Of a DNA stretch of 64,000 nt, positions 50,401-60,785 are shown one piece after another. The first letter of the stretch is position 1; every line of letters starts with the position of its first letter. This DNA comes from Apophysomyces variabilis (lineage: Eukaryota > Mucoromycota > Mucoromycetes > Mucorales > Mucoraceae), in the NCBI GenBank assembly GCA_002749535.1, contig MZZL01000409.1:2062160-2126159 (forward strand), given 5' to 3'. Under the pieces are notes generated by a model. It was given only the letters and a program-made list of their open reading frames with translations. It was not told where the DNA came from and ran no database searches. A program made the position numbers and the translations under genes.

Positions 50401-53365
50401 ATCAAAGAATTCGGGTGACCTGCTTTCAATGCTACCAGTGCCTCCGCTAGGATAGTCGTTTGAACCATCGAGCGAATCGTATTGCATCGTAAAATCGGAA
50501 AGTAATACTTCACTGAAAGGGGACACGTCAACGTAAAGCACTAAAGGCATAGATAAACATTCAGAATCGTCTATCAACAAAGATTTTCACCTCTTAGTAA
50601 ATCACAAAATCTGGCCCTAACTCGGCATGGAAGGCTAGTGTAGCCTATGCATTTTAAACAGACGTCTTGGCCAACGCACCGTCTAGTAGCCTCCAGTGAT
50701 TTTGTGTTCGTTCCATGGGAAAGCGAGTATATGAGATTGAACAGTGCCTCCACGAATGCACATATAGCTGGTGAGGTGTTGTACAACAGGCTGTCAAGAT
50801 CGCGCCATTCGTCACCTAGTAACTTGATCTCGACTGCACCTGTCTCACGTACGATTCTGGTACGCAAAAGATATCCTTCTTCGTCATTCATACTGAAAAG
50901 CTGCTCTGAGACATAATCTCTATGCGAGATTATAGGTCCCCGATTTTCTGTATGGCAGAATGCACTTAAAAGATCAACACAGCTGGCAGGTTCAAAGTCA
51001 TATCTGCTGTCCAACATATCTTGAGCTAAAGATCGTGTCTTTGCACGAACTAGGTCCACAAGTATGTGAACCACAGCTGGTCGTGTAGCCGAAATATTTT
51101 CGATTATCGAGGTATTATTCTGAACAAGTCGCACCATCATATCAGCAGAACCCACACCGCAAGTTAGATGCTGAATGAACAGCTCAGCACCGGCATCACC
51201 AGCTATTTTTAAGATGTGCCTTTGATTTTTCGACTGTTCATCTGAATCCTCATACATTGATCCGCCAACTAAAAATACTCGTAAAAGACTGTAACATAGG
51301 GAAAGGATCGATTTCAGCCGTGGTTCCCGATTTTCAATTATATCATTCACTGTCGTAGCTTCTCCGTGGTAAGTCTCGTGAGATTTCGGATGATTAGGTA
51401 TCGCTGAATGCGATTGCACTTCACAGCGCCTTGCGAGGTCAAACGGTATCTGTATCATGTTGACTACGGTCTCGATGATTCCGATATCACGTATAAGTGC
51501 TTGGTGATCTAAAAGATATGATTAGAAACCTGAAGAGGATACCGGAAACGCAATTACATTCGTTTGCAAGACCTATTCGTTTAGACAAGTCTGTTTCCTT
51601 GCTCTCGGTACAAAACCGAATGAGAGCTTTCTACAGAAGCAGAGCATCGAATGTCGGTCAAATTTCTGCCCAAGGAACTTCAAAAACTAGCTTACCAAAG
51701 TCTCTGTTACACTTTCGTACTCTGTATCCGAGATAGGGAACTTGCTTGAATGATGTGGGATTTTTTTTCTGTCCTTCTTGAGATACCACTGCAGCCTTGG
51801 TAGCAACTCATTGACCATGTTAAATGTATCCGCGAGATTCTCACTTGTTCGAGTAATAGAAAAGCAATCATGATAATAAAAGTCTTGGGATGCTGTGACG
51901 TGGTAAATGGGCGACTCTCCAGGATCTTGGATCATTCCTTGATAGTCTGTTGAATTGTATCGTGTGGAAAACCGGGTGGAATTAGTATCAGAGGGCAATG
52001 TACGTGTCGGGCCTAGCGTATCTGGTGCGAGTGTGAACGGCATTGGTATAGGAGAGGCACTACGCTGCTCGTCGTCTGCTGCAGCGTGGATCCAGCATTT
52101 AGTAGAGACGTGCTGAATACGTACATATGTGCCGAATGGGACGGATGATTGCGTGGGCTCGGATATAGGTACAAGGGTAAATAGGGTGGGGTCATTGTCA
52201 TGAACTTCGGGAGGGTCTTTCACCAGTCCGAGCGAGAAGGTGACTTTATGTGTATACAAGTCGATGCGGACGTTACTTGGATCAATGAATAAATAGGATC
52301 GCGTTGCGGCGTGGCGTATCCTCACTGACTTTTTCCATCGTATTTTGGATCCTCGGTTCATATCCGCATTTTCAATCTAGAAAGAGGTCGTCTGTAAGAA
52401 AGATAATCCATCATAAACAAACGCACCTCCCAAAACGCTAATGGTGAATCACTCTCTTTTGGATCGAGCGGATTGATGATGTGCTTTTTTAGCCGGACAT
52501 GATCACCATCTCTTTTAGTAGTCAGTTAGTGTCTTGGTAAAGATATGTATGGACGATGATCGTACCGGCTCTGGCCAGGAGATTCTAAATAGGCCTCCAT
52601 TTCTTTATGATAAAAGCGAACATATTGACCGGAGTTGATATATTTCGTCTTGCGGGTATCCTGATCAGCTACGGAAGAACAATGTAGCATCATTCGCCAA
52701 GAAGAAATCCGTGTATGCGAATAAACTTCATAATAATCGGTGGAATACACATCCGAATGGAGCGGTTTAGAACTGACATTCAAATAACCTTCAGGACGCA
52801 CACATTGAATAGCAACAGTATCGCCTAACCGTACAGGTTCACCATCGACACGAATTCGATATCGCGGCATGATTTTGAAATATCCGATGCTTTCGTTCGA
52901 AAGATGAACCTGTAGGTGAGAAACGTCTGTATTGCAAGTCTTTCCTGTCACTGTCAGATACTTTCTGAAATGACTGTTATAAAGTTGGATAACTTGGCCA
53001 TATAGGACAGGCTTTCCTAATAGCCGCCGTCTCTCGGTCTCGTTTTGAGCGCATTCCTTGGCAGCGTTGGCCTGTAGCGTTTTGAGTTCCTGTAGTTCGT
53101 CTGACGTCCCTTCTCGGTAAAGATTGTCGGCATCTTCCTCGTCGCCTAGGAAGAGTTCAAGCGCCCGTTTTTCTGTATGAGACTGTTGTGGCTCAACCTT
53201 GAATATAAAGACGCCAAGTGCTTCGGAAGAGATGCGGTTATTCGTTGTCGGTCGGGCACAGGCACGGGTTTCAAGAGGGTTTTCCGCTACCAGTACGTTG
53301 CCGTCCTCGTCATATAGATACAACTCATCGCCTATACGAAGGAACTGCTCTCCGTCTTTCGCCAT
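44413..53365 (-). CDS. IP3-receptor/ryanodine-receptor-family intracellular calcium channel
   Basis: A roughly 9 kb multi-exon gene. Exon 1 is 52566..53365, starting MAKDGEQFLRIGDELYLYDE, and matches the N-terminal suppressor/MIR region (QNETERRRLLG, YGQVIQLYNSHFRKYLTV). The MIR region continues through 51.7-52.5 kb (VRIQHVSTKCWIHAA). RIH-type helical repeats lie at 46.4-51.4 kb, including an RIH-associated block (MRAVQLMVEGHNMSLQTYL). The C-terminal membrane region (45.0-46.1 kb) ends in the pore: filter GGGIGD at 45134-45151 and S6 VVVVFLLNAIFGIIFDTF. After it come the CFIC...H-x4-H zinc motif, KDRTEYTGPESYV and a final coiled coil. Animal members release Ca2+ from the ER. Such channels are absent from yeasts and most Dikarya but are known from some early-diverging fungi. 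Gating ligand here is uncertain because IP3-coordinating residues are mostly not conserved. Confidence 0.9.
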
Positions 53366-54286
53366 TGCGGATGCAGAAGGAGAAAGGTTGTCAGAATCGC
53401 GGGCTTTACAAGTAACGGACTGAGGCTTAATTTTGCCACTCCATCTTTGACTCGTGACCGTTGGGCTCCAAATTTCAGGGGAGTAAAGCGATCATATCAT
53501 TGCTGATGTCAAAAAGATATGAAGCGAGGTGAAAAGCAAGAGGATTACTTCTTTTTATCCAATAATTATAATTTATGCTTTGAATGGAAAATAACGAAAT
53601 TTCATAACGTAAACATTCTAGACAGGGAACATACCCCTATGTGACACCCTACTTTATCAATTGCTCGTTTTGGACCGCATAGGCTTGTATATCATTCTAA
53701 TTTGAAGAGATACCTTTCAGTTTAACTATCTTAGTGTTATTGATTGCTTTCAGTTTTAGTTGATATTGTTTCCAGAAGGCGTGGCGCACCTTTTGAGTGT
53801 ACTTATCGTAAACCAACGAAGCTCTTCAATATCAAGTACAGCGCTGCAAATCGGAATTGATCATCCCGAGAAAAACTACGCCATCAACCTGAAAATGGGG
53901 CGCATGGCGTGGGATTAAGCCTGTTAAGCAAAACTGGGAGATGTACCACTGGGTAATGAATGGACTGGGAATTTGGATCAAACGTGCTAGAAGTGGATCA
54001 AAAGGCTACATGATATGTCACTGGTAAGAGGGCTGATTCATTAATTTCTGTTTTGATGCCATTATAGAGGGTTGGTACTATTACAAAGAACGAACTATCA
54101 CTAATGACAATTACATAGAATGGGTTGCTTTTAATGAAAATACACTAGTAACATGAGGAAGAGATGAAAGAATGAAATGTGGATAGGGACTTGCTTGACG
54201 TAGAGCTGGAGATGGCGTTGTCACTTTTCTGACAGGTTTGTAAAATTAACCAGTTCAAACTCTATAACACTCTTATAACACGACAA
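53366..54286. other. Upstream region of the IP3R-like gene
   Basis: About 900 AT-rich bases without a supportable gene. It includes the promoter of the channel gene and the edge of the mobile-element cluster. Confidence 0.55.
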
Positions 54287-56646
54287 TTAATATGATTTAT
54301 TACCGTCAAGCCCAGTTTCCAAAATGAGGCAAGCGAATTTGCTAGATGCGACTCTAATTTTGGGAAATAAAGCATTTAGCCCACTACCCTGAAGATAATG
54401 ATTGTCCATATGTGACCACGAAGAGGTGATTAGCAATCCACACCCGAAAATGCCCTCCATAACAGGGGGCCGAATGCCACATAAGAAAGATGACCAAAGG
54501 ATTTGAAAGAGAAGAATACCTGCCATCGAAACCGACCGAGACAAATGCAGCCTAAATCTTTCCGACAGACAAATATTAATTTCCTTCTCTGTGTAAACTT
54601 TAAACTTGCAGCCTATCCTGAACTTTCAAGTGTCTAATACACGAAAGCAGGATGCACTATATACCGCCCTGACTGTTAAAAGACAATCTTATGGAATCTA
54701 GTTTGTAGAAGCAGTGTATTTTTTTTACCACTAAACCTACTGAACCATTCGTCCTCCATGCCAAAGTCTTCGACACGCATACTGCTGCTGTACATTGACC
54801 GGTGGTCAACAATAGTCAACAGTATCCGCCTCAAGTTTGGGGAGGACAGTGCGATTTTCACTAGCCGATTGAAGAACAATGGCTCTACGCTTCCTTTATC
54901 TTTGTGGCCTGGAACCGAATTGATGTGGAAGTCTGTGCCATGCAGCGCAGCCCCAATCAACGTACTATAAAGAAATTAACAGTCAGCAAAAAAAAAAAAG
55001 GGTATACTTGGGATGAACAGAAGAAAGGTGTACTTTTCAGACGAAGTCATATATACTACTTGTACTACTTTGGTTAGATCAGATACACTTAACCCTATAA
55101 ACCATACTCTTACTTTAATAAAAGACAAAAATTGTTTGTATGTTAGACATGGGTTCCGGTTAATGAATTTCAATTTCAGGAATAAAACGCACGTCTCAAC
55201 GTACTTTGTATTTGGATCTACTGTATGCTGTTACCTCTATTCCCAAACTGTGCAATATTATGCACAGCAACCTGGTCTTTGGCTAACTTTGGTTCAAATT
55301 TTTTGCTTCGATAGTGGGCCACACTAAGTAAACCATAATTCGCTAAAAAGTGTACTTTCGATGTATCTATTCTGCTATTCCAATACATATTCGTTCTACA
55401 AAGTGGAAATTGCAATCAAATTTAATGACTGAGGAGATGCTCTACTCTTTTCCCATGCCTCTTTAAGATCGTATAGCGGTCTTTCCTATTATACCACTTT
55501 TTTAAAGTTATATTCCACTGCTCTCTTCATCTAGCAGAGGGTACACCACAAGCATAGTATTTCTTATCTTGCCATAAAGATTCTGCTTTAGATATCTAGC
55601 TTCAGGCATACTATTGTCGACCTTCATAACCTGGCCGTCTATGGAACAGATGCACCAGAAATGTTGCCCTGCAGCTTTACTCGAAACAAGTCGCCCAGCT
55701 ATTTGCTATGCCTTTCATTCCACAGTTATTGTCTTAGGATAGCATATCTGCGGCGAAGTGTCCGACTCTTGCTTGGTTCTGCAAATGCTCGAGCTTATTG
55801 AAGGGTCCATCAAGAGAAGCGCATTAGGATGGTTGACAATCTTTTGCTGCCCTAACAGCCCGCTATAACGCTCATGCGCTTCAATGACAGGTTCTGTAAG
55901 CAGGACAGTAAGAGCTGTGCTCCAATCCGCATTTGCAGTTCTTGGGCAATCAAGCTCATGTTTGCTGATGAGCTCTTCTGTCAGATGTATTAACGGATGT
56001 CGAGATACTGCTTCAGGAACCTCTGCAGGGACTATCTTCTCGGCGTCCCAAGTGGATCCGGGTCCTTTAGGTAACGTGATCTTATTCACCACTCTTCGCG
56101 TTGCAAATCCAAAGTGTTTAAGAACAGGGACCGTCAACTCATGACTGGACTTGTCGAACAGATAATGTAGAACATTTAAGGGGTCATTAAATTCGCCCTT
56201 TTGGAAACCGTATGATGTAGCGCGATTCCATACGTGTTCTCTGGCCACATCAATACCCTTAACAAAATCCCATGAGCTTGTCAGATTGTGTAGAGTATAC
56301 ATATGATCATTGCTAAGAACATTGGCGCTCAATCCGACGGGTAGTTGAAAAATGGTAGGACAACGCTCATAAGCAGTTCGAAGACGAAATCGACATAGCA
56401 GGAGTTAAATTCGTTTCTCTTGATCTTTAGATGGTAATCTTGCGTTCTTTCAGCGTTGGCGAATTTTTCAATTCCGTTTTCCTCATCCAGGGTGACTTCT
56501 GCCACAGGCTCTCTATTTGTGCGACAGGATATTGATCTTCTGGTGGGAATATATAGTAATTCTTGTAGATCTTCTATGATAATTATGGGGTTATTATAAC
56601 CATAAGTCCGAAAATAAGTGTTAGCTTCTGGTATACCTGACTCCAC
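54287..56646 (-). pseudogene. Unrecognised decayed ORF set, probably mobile-element derived
   Basis: Open stretches on the minus strand follow one another but are broken. 56329..56646 ends FELLMSVVLPFFNYPSD, and 55715..56332 continues one base out of frame as LSANVLSNDHMYTLHNLTSS. This overlap looks like a single-base frameshift. Further pieces are at 55500-55690 (IRNTMLVVYPLLDEES), 54676..54960 (ALHGTDFHINSVPGHKDKGS, then VEDFGMEDEWFSRFSG) and 54287..54544. Spacing suggests one or two former genes. I do not recognise the family. Position next to MULE and mariner relics suggests an element or a gene disrupted by elements. Confidence 0.45.
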
Positions 56647-57016
56647 TATTCACTGTTCGCTGCCCATATGAAGGGTCTTATAATCTTTGATATATATTGT
56701 GGAACTGCCAATGTATCATATCAGTACCATTCTTTATTTCTAAAAAGCTAATTTATTGGATGAGTTGTATATTGACATTTCTTCAACAGGAGCATGTACA
56801 GTTGCCCTTTCTTAACTCTTCTTTCTGCTTCAAATTTTTTTGGCGTTTATGTTGAACTTTTACTTCGGATAGACCTGCTGCTCTTTGCGCTCTGCTTGAT
56901 ATCATTTCCATGCGCTCTTTTTCTTTCTCTTTCTCTTCTTCTTTCTTTTCTTGTTTCCGTCATCTAACACGTCTTATAGAAGTGTTACAAATCAGTAAAG
57001 TATCTTTTTATGAGTA

Positions 57017-57540
57017 CTATCTGGTTGCAAATGCTGTATAGCTATTACCTTTTCTACCCCTCTTGTTCACTAGCTTTGTAATACGTGTCTTTTTGTTCGG
57101 TAATTCTACTGTAGTAACAATTGACCCTTTTTTGAGATATCCTTGGACATACATAACTGTTCTAGCAACTGCGCCTTCTGTACTTCGTTTCTTGGGGAAA
57201 AGTGCATTAGTAATGTCTGGGGCGTGTCTATCATTCACGAACTATTTCGGAAATCTCTTCTTGTATGACCTAATTAAAGTAAGGTAAAACAGACGTCGCG
57301 TTATGACTACAACTTACTGGTTGTTTTCTCGTGTAATCGATTGGTAAAAAATTCATGTGTGCTCCAGGTTGGTTTCTTCCTTGATGAGATATCGGAATAT
57401 TTGTTTGAAGGTAGCGACAAGCGGCTTTTTACTTCCAATGACGCGGCAAAGATTGTTGTGAAAGGCTTCAACACCGTTGGTAATTCTTGTCTCTAATTCC
57501 GCAAATCCGTGTGGAGTACACCTTGCGACTTAAAAATCAT
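57017..57540 (-). pseudogene. Coding fragments downstream of the MULE transposase
   Basis: A minus-strand frame at 57017-57238 reads HAPDITNALFPKKRSTEGAV and VELPNKKTRITKLVNKRGRK. A second at about 57370-57520 reads ELETRITNGVEAFHNNL followed by ETNLEHT. They may be the 3' part of the MULE element's protein or a separate fragment. The 56650-57016 stretch before it is pyrimidine-rich and holds nothing else that I can name. Confidence 0.4.
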
Positions 57541-57615
57541 TCCTGCTATCTTTGGCCGTAAATCTATCCATTTTTTTCGCATTGGGAAAATTGGCCGAGT
57601 TCAGTTACTGCACCA

Positions 57616-59623
57616 TCAAACGTGTTCCGGCCGCTTGTGGTGTAGATGATAACTTGTAAGCTCTCGAAACATGTCTTCTTTACCTTGGTGCACCACTGCT
57701 TTGTTCGTTAAAAGGCGTTGAACGGATTGCTGGTAATGATAGTAGCATCCTTTAATATATTTTTCTCCGTCATCCTTTCTTTGTGGACTTTTTATAGGCA
57801 TTTCGGAATCCATGCTGTCCCGATTGAGCTCCTCAAATTTCGTGCTATATGCTTTGAAGAGGGCCAGAAAATAAGCTGTGTAATGCTCCGAGGTTAATCC
57901 GCCAAGAACAGTTTGGAAAGCAATGGAATATCTGTCCGGCTCAGCAACGTATATATTTGTTGTACACAGATAATATTGTTTTTCAAAACAATCATAGATG
58001 ACTTTCGTAAGCATAGGGTTCTTTAAAATCCACATATTGAGAAGCTGTCGGAGAATAAAACGGGATGCAAAATGTAGGAGCGTGTATATTCATGTCTTCA
58101 CATAAGAACCCAGGGTAGTCGCTTTCTAGCTGGTCAAAGTCTTGAAATATTAATTCACCATTCATACACAGTTTTACGCATCCAAATGTTGATTGCGTTG
58201 AATGTCTTCACCAAGTTCCCCGTCATTTGAAGCGTTTTCTCGATACGCCAGTGTGTCCCTTCTACTCCTTGCGTCGATCTAGCTCCTAGATGCAGATATT
58301 TTTCGGTATATGGGTCACTCCATTTATGCTTGTACTCCAATACTCTATTGATATGTCACATTAGGAAACTCATCTTGTGAAACAGATGGTAAAAACTTCG
58401 ACTTGTTACTTACCCATCCAGATACTCGAGAATTCTTCTCCTTTTGCTGTATGACCTTTTTTCTTCGAGGATTCCTGCTTTTGCCCATTTGTCTGTTCTG
58501 TGCTCACCAGATCTGCTGCATTTTCGTCCTTGCTAGGTGGATTGTAGGAAGTTCTTTTGCGATCGCGTTTCTCGTTTTTCTTTTTCTTCTTAGTTTTCTC
58601 ATCATCAACTTGGATTTTTACTGGTTTCTTTGCTAACGCTCGATCTTGGGTTTCTGCTTCTTGGAAATCTTTCTCGGTTCTTGAATACAGCATATTCGTA
58701 ATGACTGAACGTAGCTCTTCTTTCTCGTTGCTGTAATCCTTAATGCTACCCTTAAACCGATGTTCAAGGTGCATATGCATGTGCCATGGGCACAAAATGT
58801 GACTCGACAATGGGAATACTTCTTCAAGCGCCCTGATCAGCGCCGTTACGTTATCACTAAAGAATAATCCAGGGTCACACGACTGCCAGATAACAGATTT
58901 CATCTGGGGAGCGATCCATTCCTATGATTCACGCTTTTCGTCGGTTACTAGGGCGGAGGCAATCATAGATGTGCGCAATTTCTTTGTTCCCAGTTGCTGA
59001 TCCCCACCGTATTTACAGGCGGCATCTTTGTTGAACTGGTGTTATAGGTGGTGTCCATTACCACGACCTCTAGAAAATGCATGGCCTTCTCAATCGCATT
59101 GCGGTAACTGACAAAAATAGCACTCAGCGTTGTACCGTCCACTGCCAACTTGTAGCGAGCAGCATAATTGCGGAATAGTAAAAACTCCGAACAGCTTACT
59201 GAAACGAGCATTATTGTCTTGAGCAAACACCTCTTGCCGGAAGTTATAAATATCCTTCATAGACATAACAGGCGCACCGTCGTCTTCTGGAATTTCTTCA
59301 TAGATCTTCGCATATATATTCCGTTGTTACTCATAGAAAGGATCCTCTCTTTCATCACTTCGGTTGGATGACGGTTTTCGTGAAAAATCCTCACGTCCAC
59401 AGTCATATTGTGGTTTGTGCTTGAACATTTTCCACAAAGCGGACGCTGCATTCCTGCAAACTTTTTCAAACGAAGCACGCATCTGCCATGGGCAGTCGCA
59501 TCTCATGCCTGACCGGTTGCGTTGACGGTGATCCTCAATTACTCTATGAGTGTTCCTGTATTTACTGTGTTTTTCCTTATTTGTCTGCGCGTTTCCATTT
59601 TTTATTTGCAGACTGGGATACAA
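57616..59623 (-). mobile_element. Mutator-like (MULE) transposase relic
   Basis: Pieces in order on the minus strand form a MULE transposase. A FAR1-like zinc domain lies at 59327..59623 (GMRCDCPWQMRASFEKVCRN). The DDE core follows: first Asp in FLEVVVMDTTYNTSS (about 59053-59055), second Asp in FFSDNVTALIRALEEVFP (58853-58855), then CPWHMHMHLEHRFKG, a Lys-rich insertion, and the Glu in RSTQGVEGTHWRIEK (58260-58262). The C-terminal part is at 57616..58035. Between the two Asp blocks the frame shifts and a TAG interrupts RES-EWIAPQ, so this copy appears dead, although some breaks could be introns. Terminal inverted repeats were not found by eye. Confidence 0.8.
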
Positions 59624-59739
59624 GTTTTTGCGGAATCCAAAAATTGCTTTTGCATGATTGGATGAAAATATTTGCGGTCAGACTACCCTTCTTTGCGTAC
59701 AATCGTGTCCATGTTCACTATTTACTGAGATAGTTTATT

Positions 59740-60186
59740 TCAAACCACAGCAAGACGAGTGTACTTAAAGAAGTGGTTCTCTATTTTTGCATTAACGGAA
59801 AACCTCTCAGAGTGTCTGATCCATCCTTGATAGACTGAGCGCTTTACTTTTCGCGCTGCTTGAACAATACGCTCTTGAAGGTTATCGTCAACTTGTAAGG
59901 GCTCCTTTCTTACCCTAGCCTTCGCTTTGGCCCAAAACTCTTCTATTGGGTTGAGAAAGGGAGAGTAGAGAGGATAGAGACATTTGTATCCTCTTTCTTC
60001 GACCAACTGCTTAACCTTGACTGGTGTATGAATGGGCGCCTTATCCATGACAAGATAATAACCGTTCATTCCGTGGCAATCCAATCTTTTGTGATTACCT
60101 GATAGACAAAGTTTCTTGGCAGGCAGAAGTTCGTACACAACATGGTTTGACACACACAGAATGCCTGCCCTTTTCCCTAGTGCCAC
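59740..60186 (-). mobile_element. Tc1/mariner-type transposase, C-terminal fragment
   Basis: The frame contains GYYLVMDKAPIHTPVKVKQL and YSPFLNPIEEFWAKAKARVR, which are the second Asp and the final Glu regions of a DD(34-35)E transposase of the IS630-Tc1-mariner group. It then continues RHSERFSVNAKIENHFFKY to a stop. The usual MDNAPIH reads MDKAPIH. A stop codon (TAA) directly precedes the open frame and no N-terminal helix-turn-helix or first Asp is visible upstream, so it is a truncated copy. It lies between the MULE and Fanzor relics, on the same strand. Confidence 0.85.
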
Positions 60187-60785
60187 TTAAAGGTTTCCAT
60201 GTGAATCCATTTTGATGACCCAGTTCTTTTCTCCTCTTCTTCTTCTACTTTCTTCTTTTGACGTCAACCACATTTCTCTATTTGCAATAACGGACAACAA
60301 TAACTCTAGTTCTCTCTCCAATGACATAACCAATGCAGTGCCAAGTCAACCCCCTAAGATACCCGAATTGTCACCATCTTTCCTTATCTTATTTTTAAAA
60401 AAGGTTAATGTGCTGGCAACAAAACAAACTATACCATTGGAATGAGGAAAACGAGCGAAAGGAAAAAAAGAAAGAAGGAAAACGGGGGGAAGAGGAAGGA
60501 CAATCTGCGATCTACTATCCTGGGATAATGATGGTACGTGGTCCGTCGATCTACTGGCTCACTAAAAGAAGACGATTTTCTTTTTGCTTTAAATGGAAAG
60601 CCAAACTATTCGTCATGCTCCATCGTTTTGCGTAAGAAATCACAAGTTTTTGCGATTCTTTTAGTTTGCATAGTTTTTTATACCAGGTAGTAATTGAGGA
60701 AACTGCTGCATCAGGAAAAAAAGACAAGAATTAAGGCCACGATGTGATGATCTTCACACTCAAAATCTTTCCACACAAGACTTCG
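60187..60785. other. Spacer between mariner fragment and Fanzor relic
   Basis: About 600 bases with purine- and pyrimidine-rich stretches and no supportable gene. If the Fanzor element had a 3' guide-RNA region it would fall at the right part of this spacer and across the gene's end. Confidence 0.45.

Noticed and set aside
60212..60445. Plus-strand frame between the mariner and Fanzor relics
   Set aside because: Short, Leu/Ser-rich, no motif, no splice partner; more likely spacer sequence.
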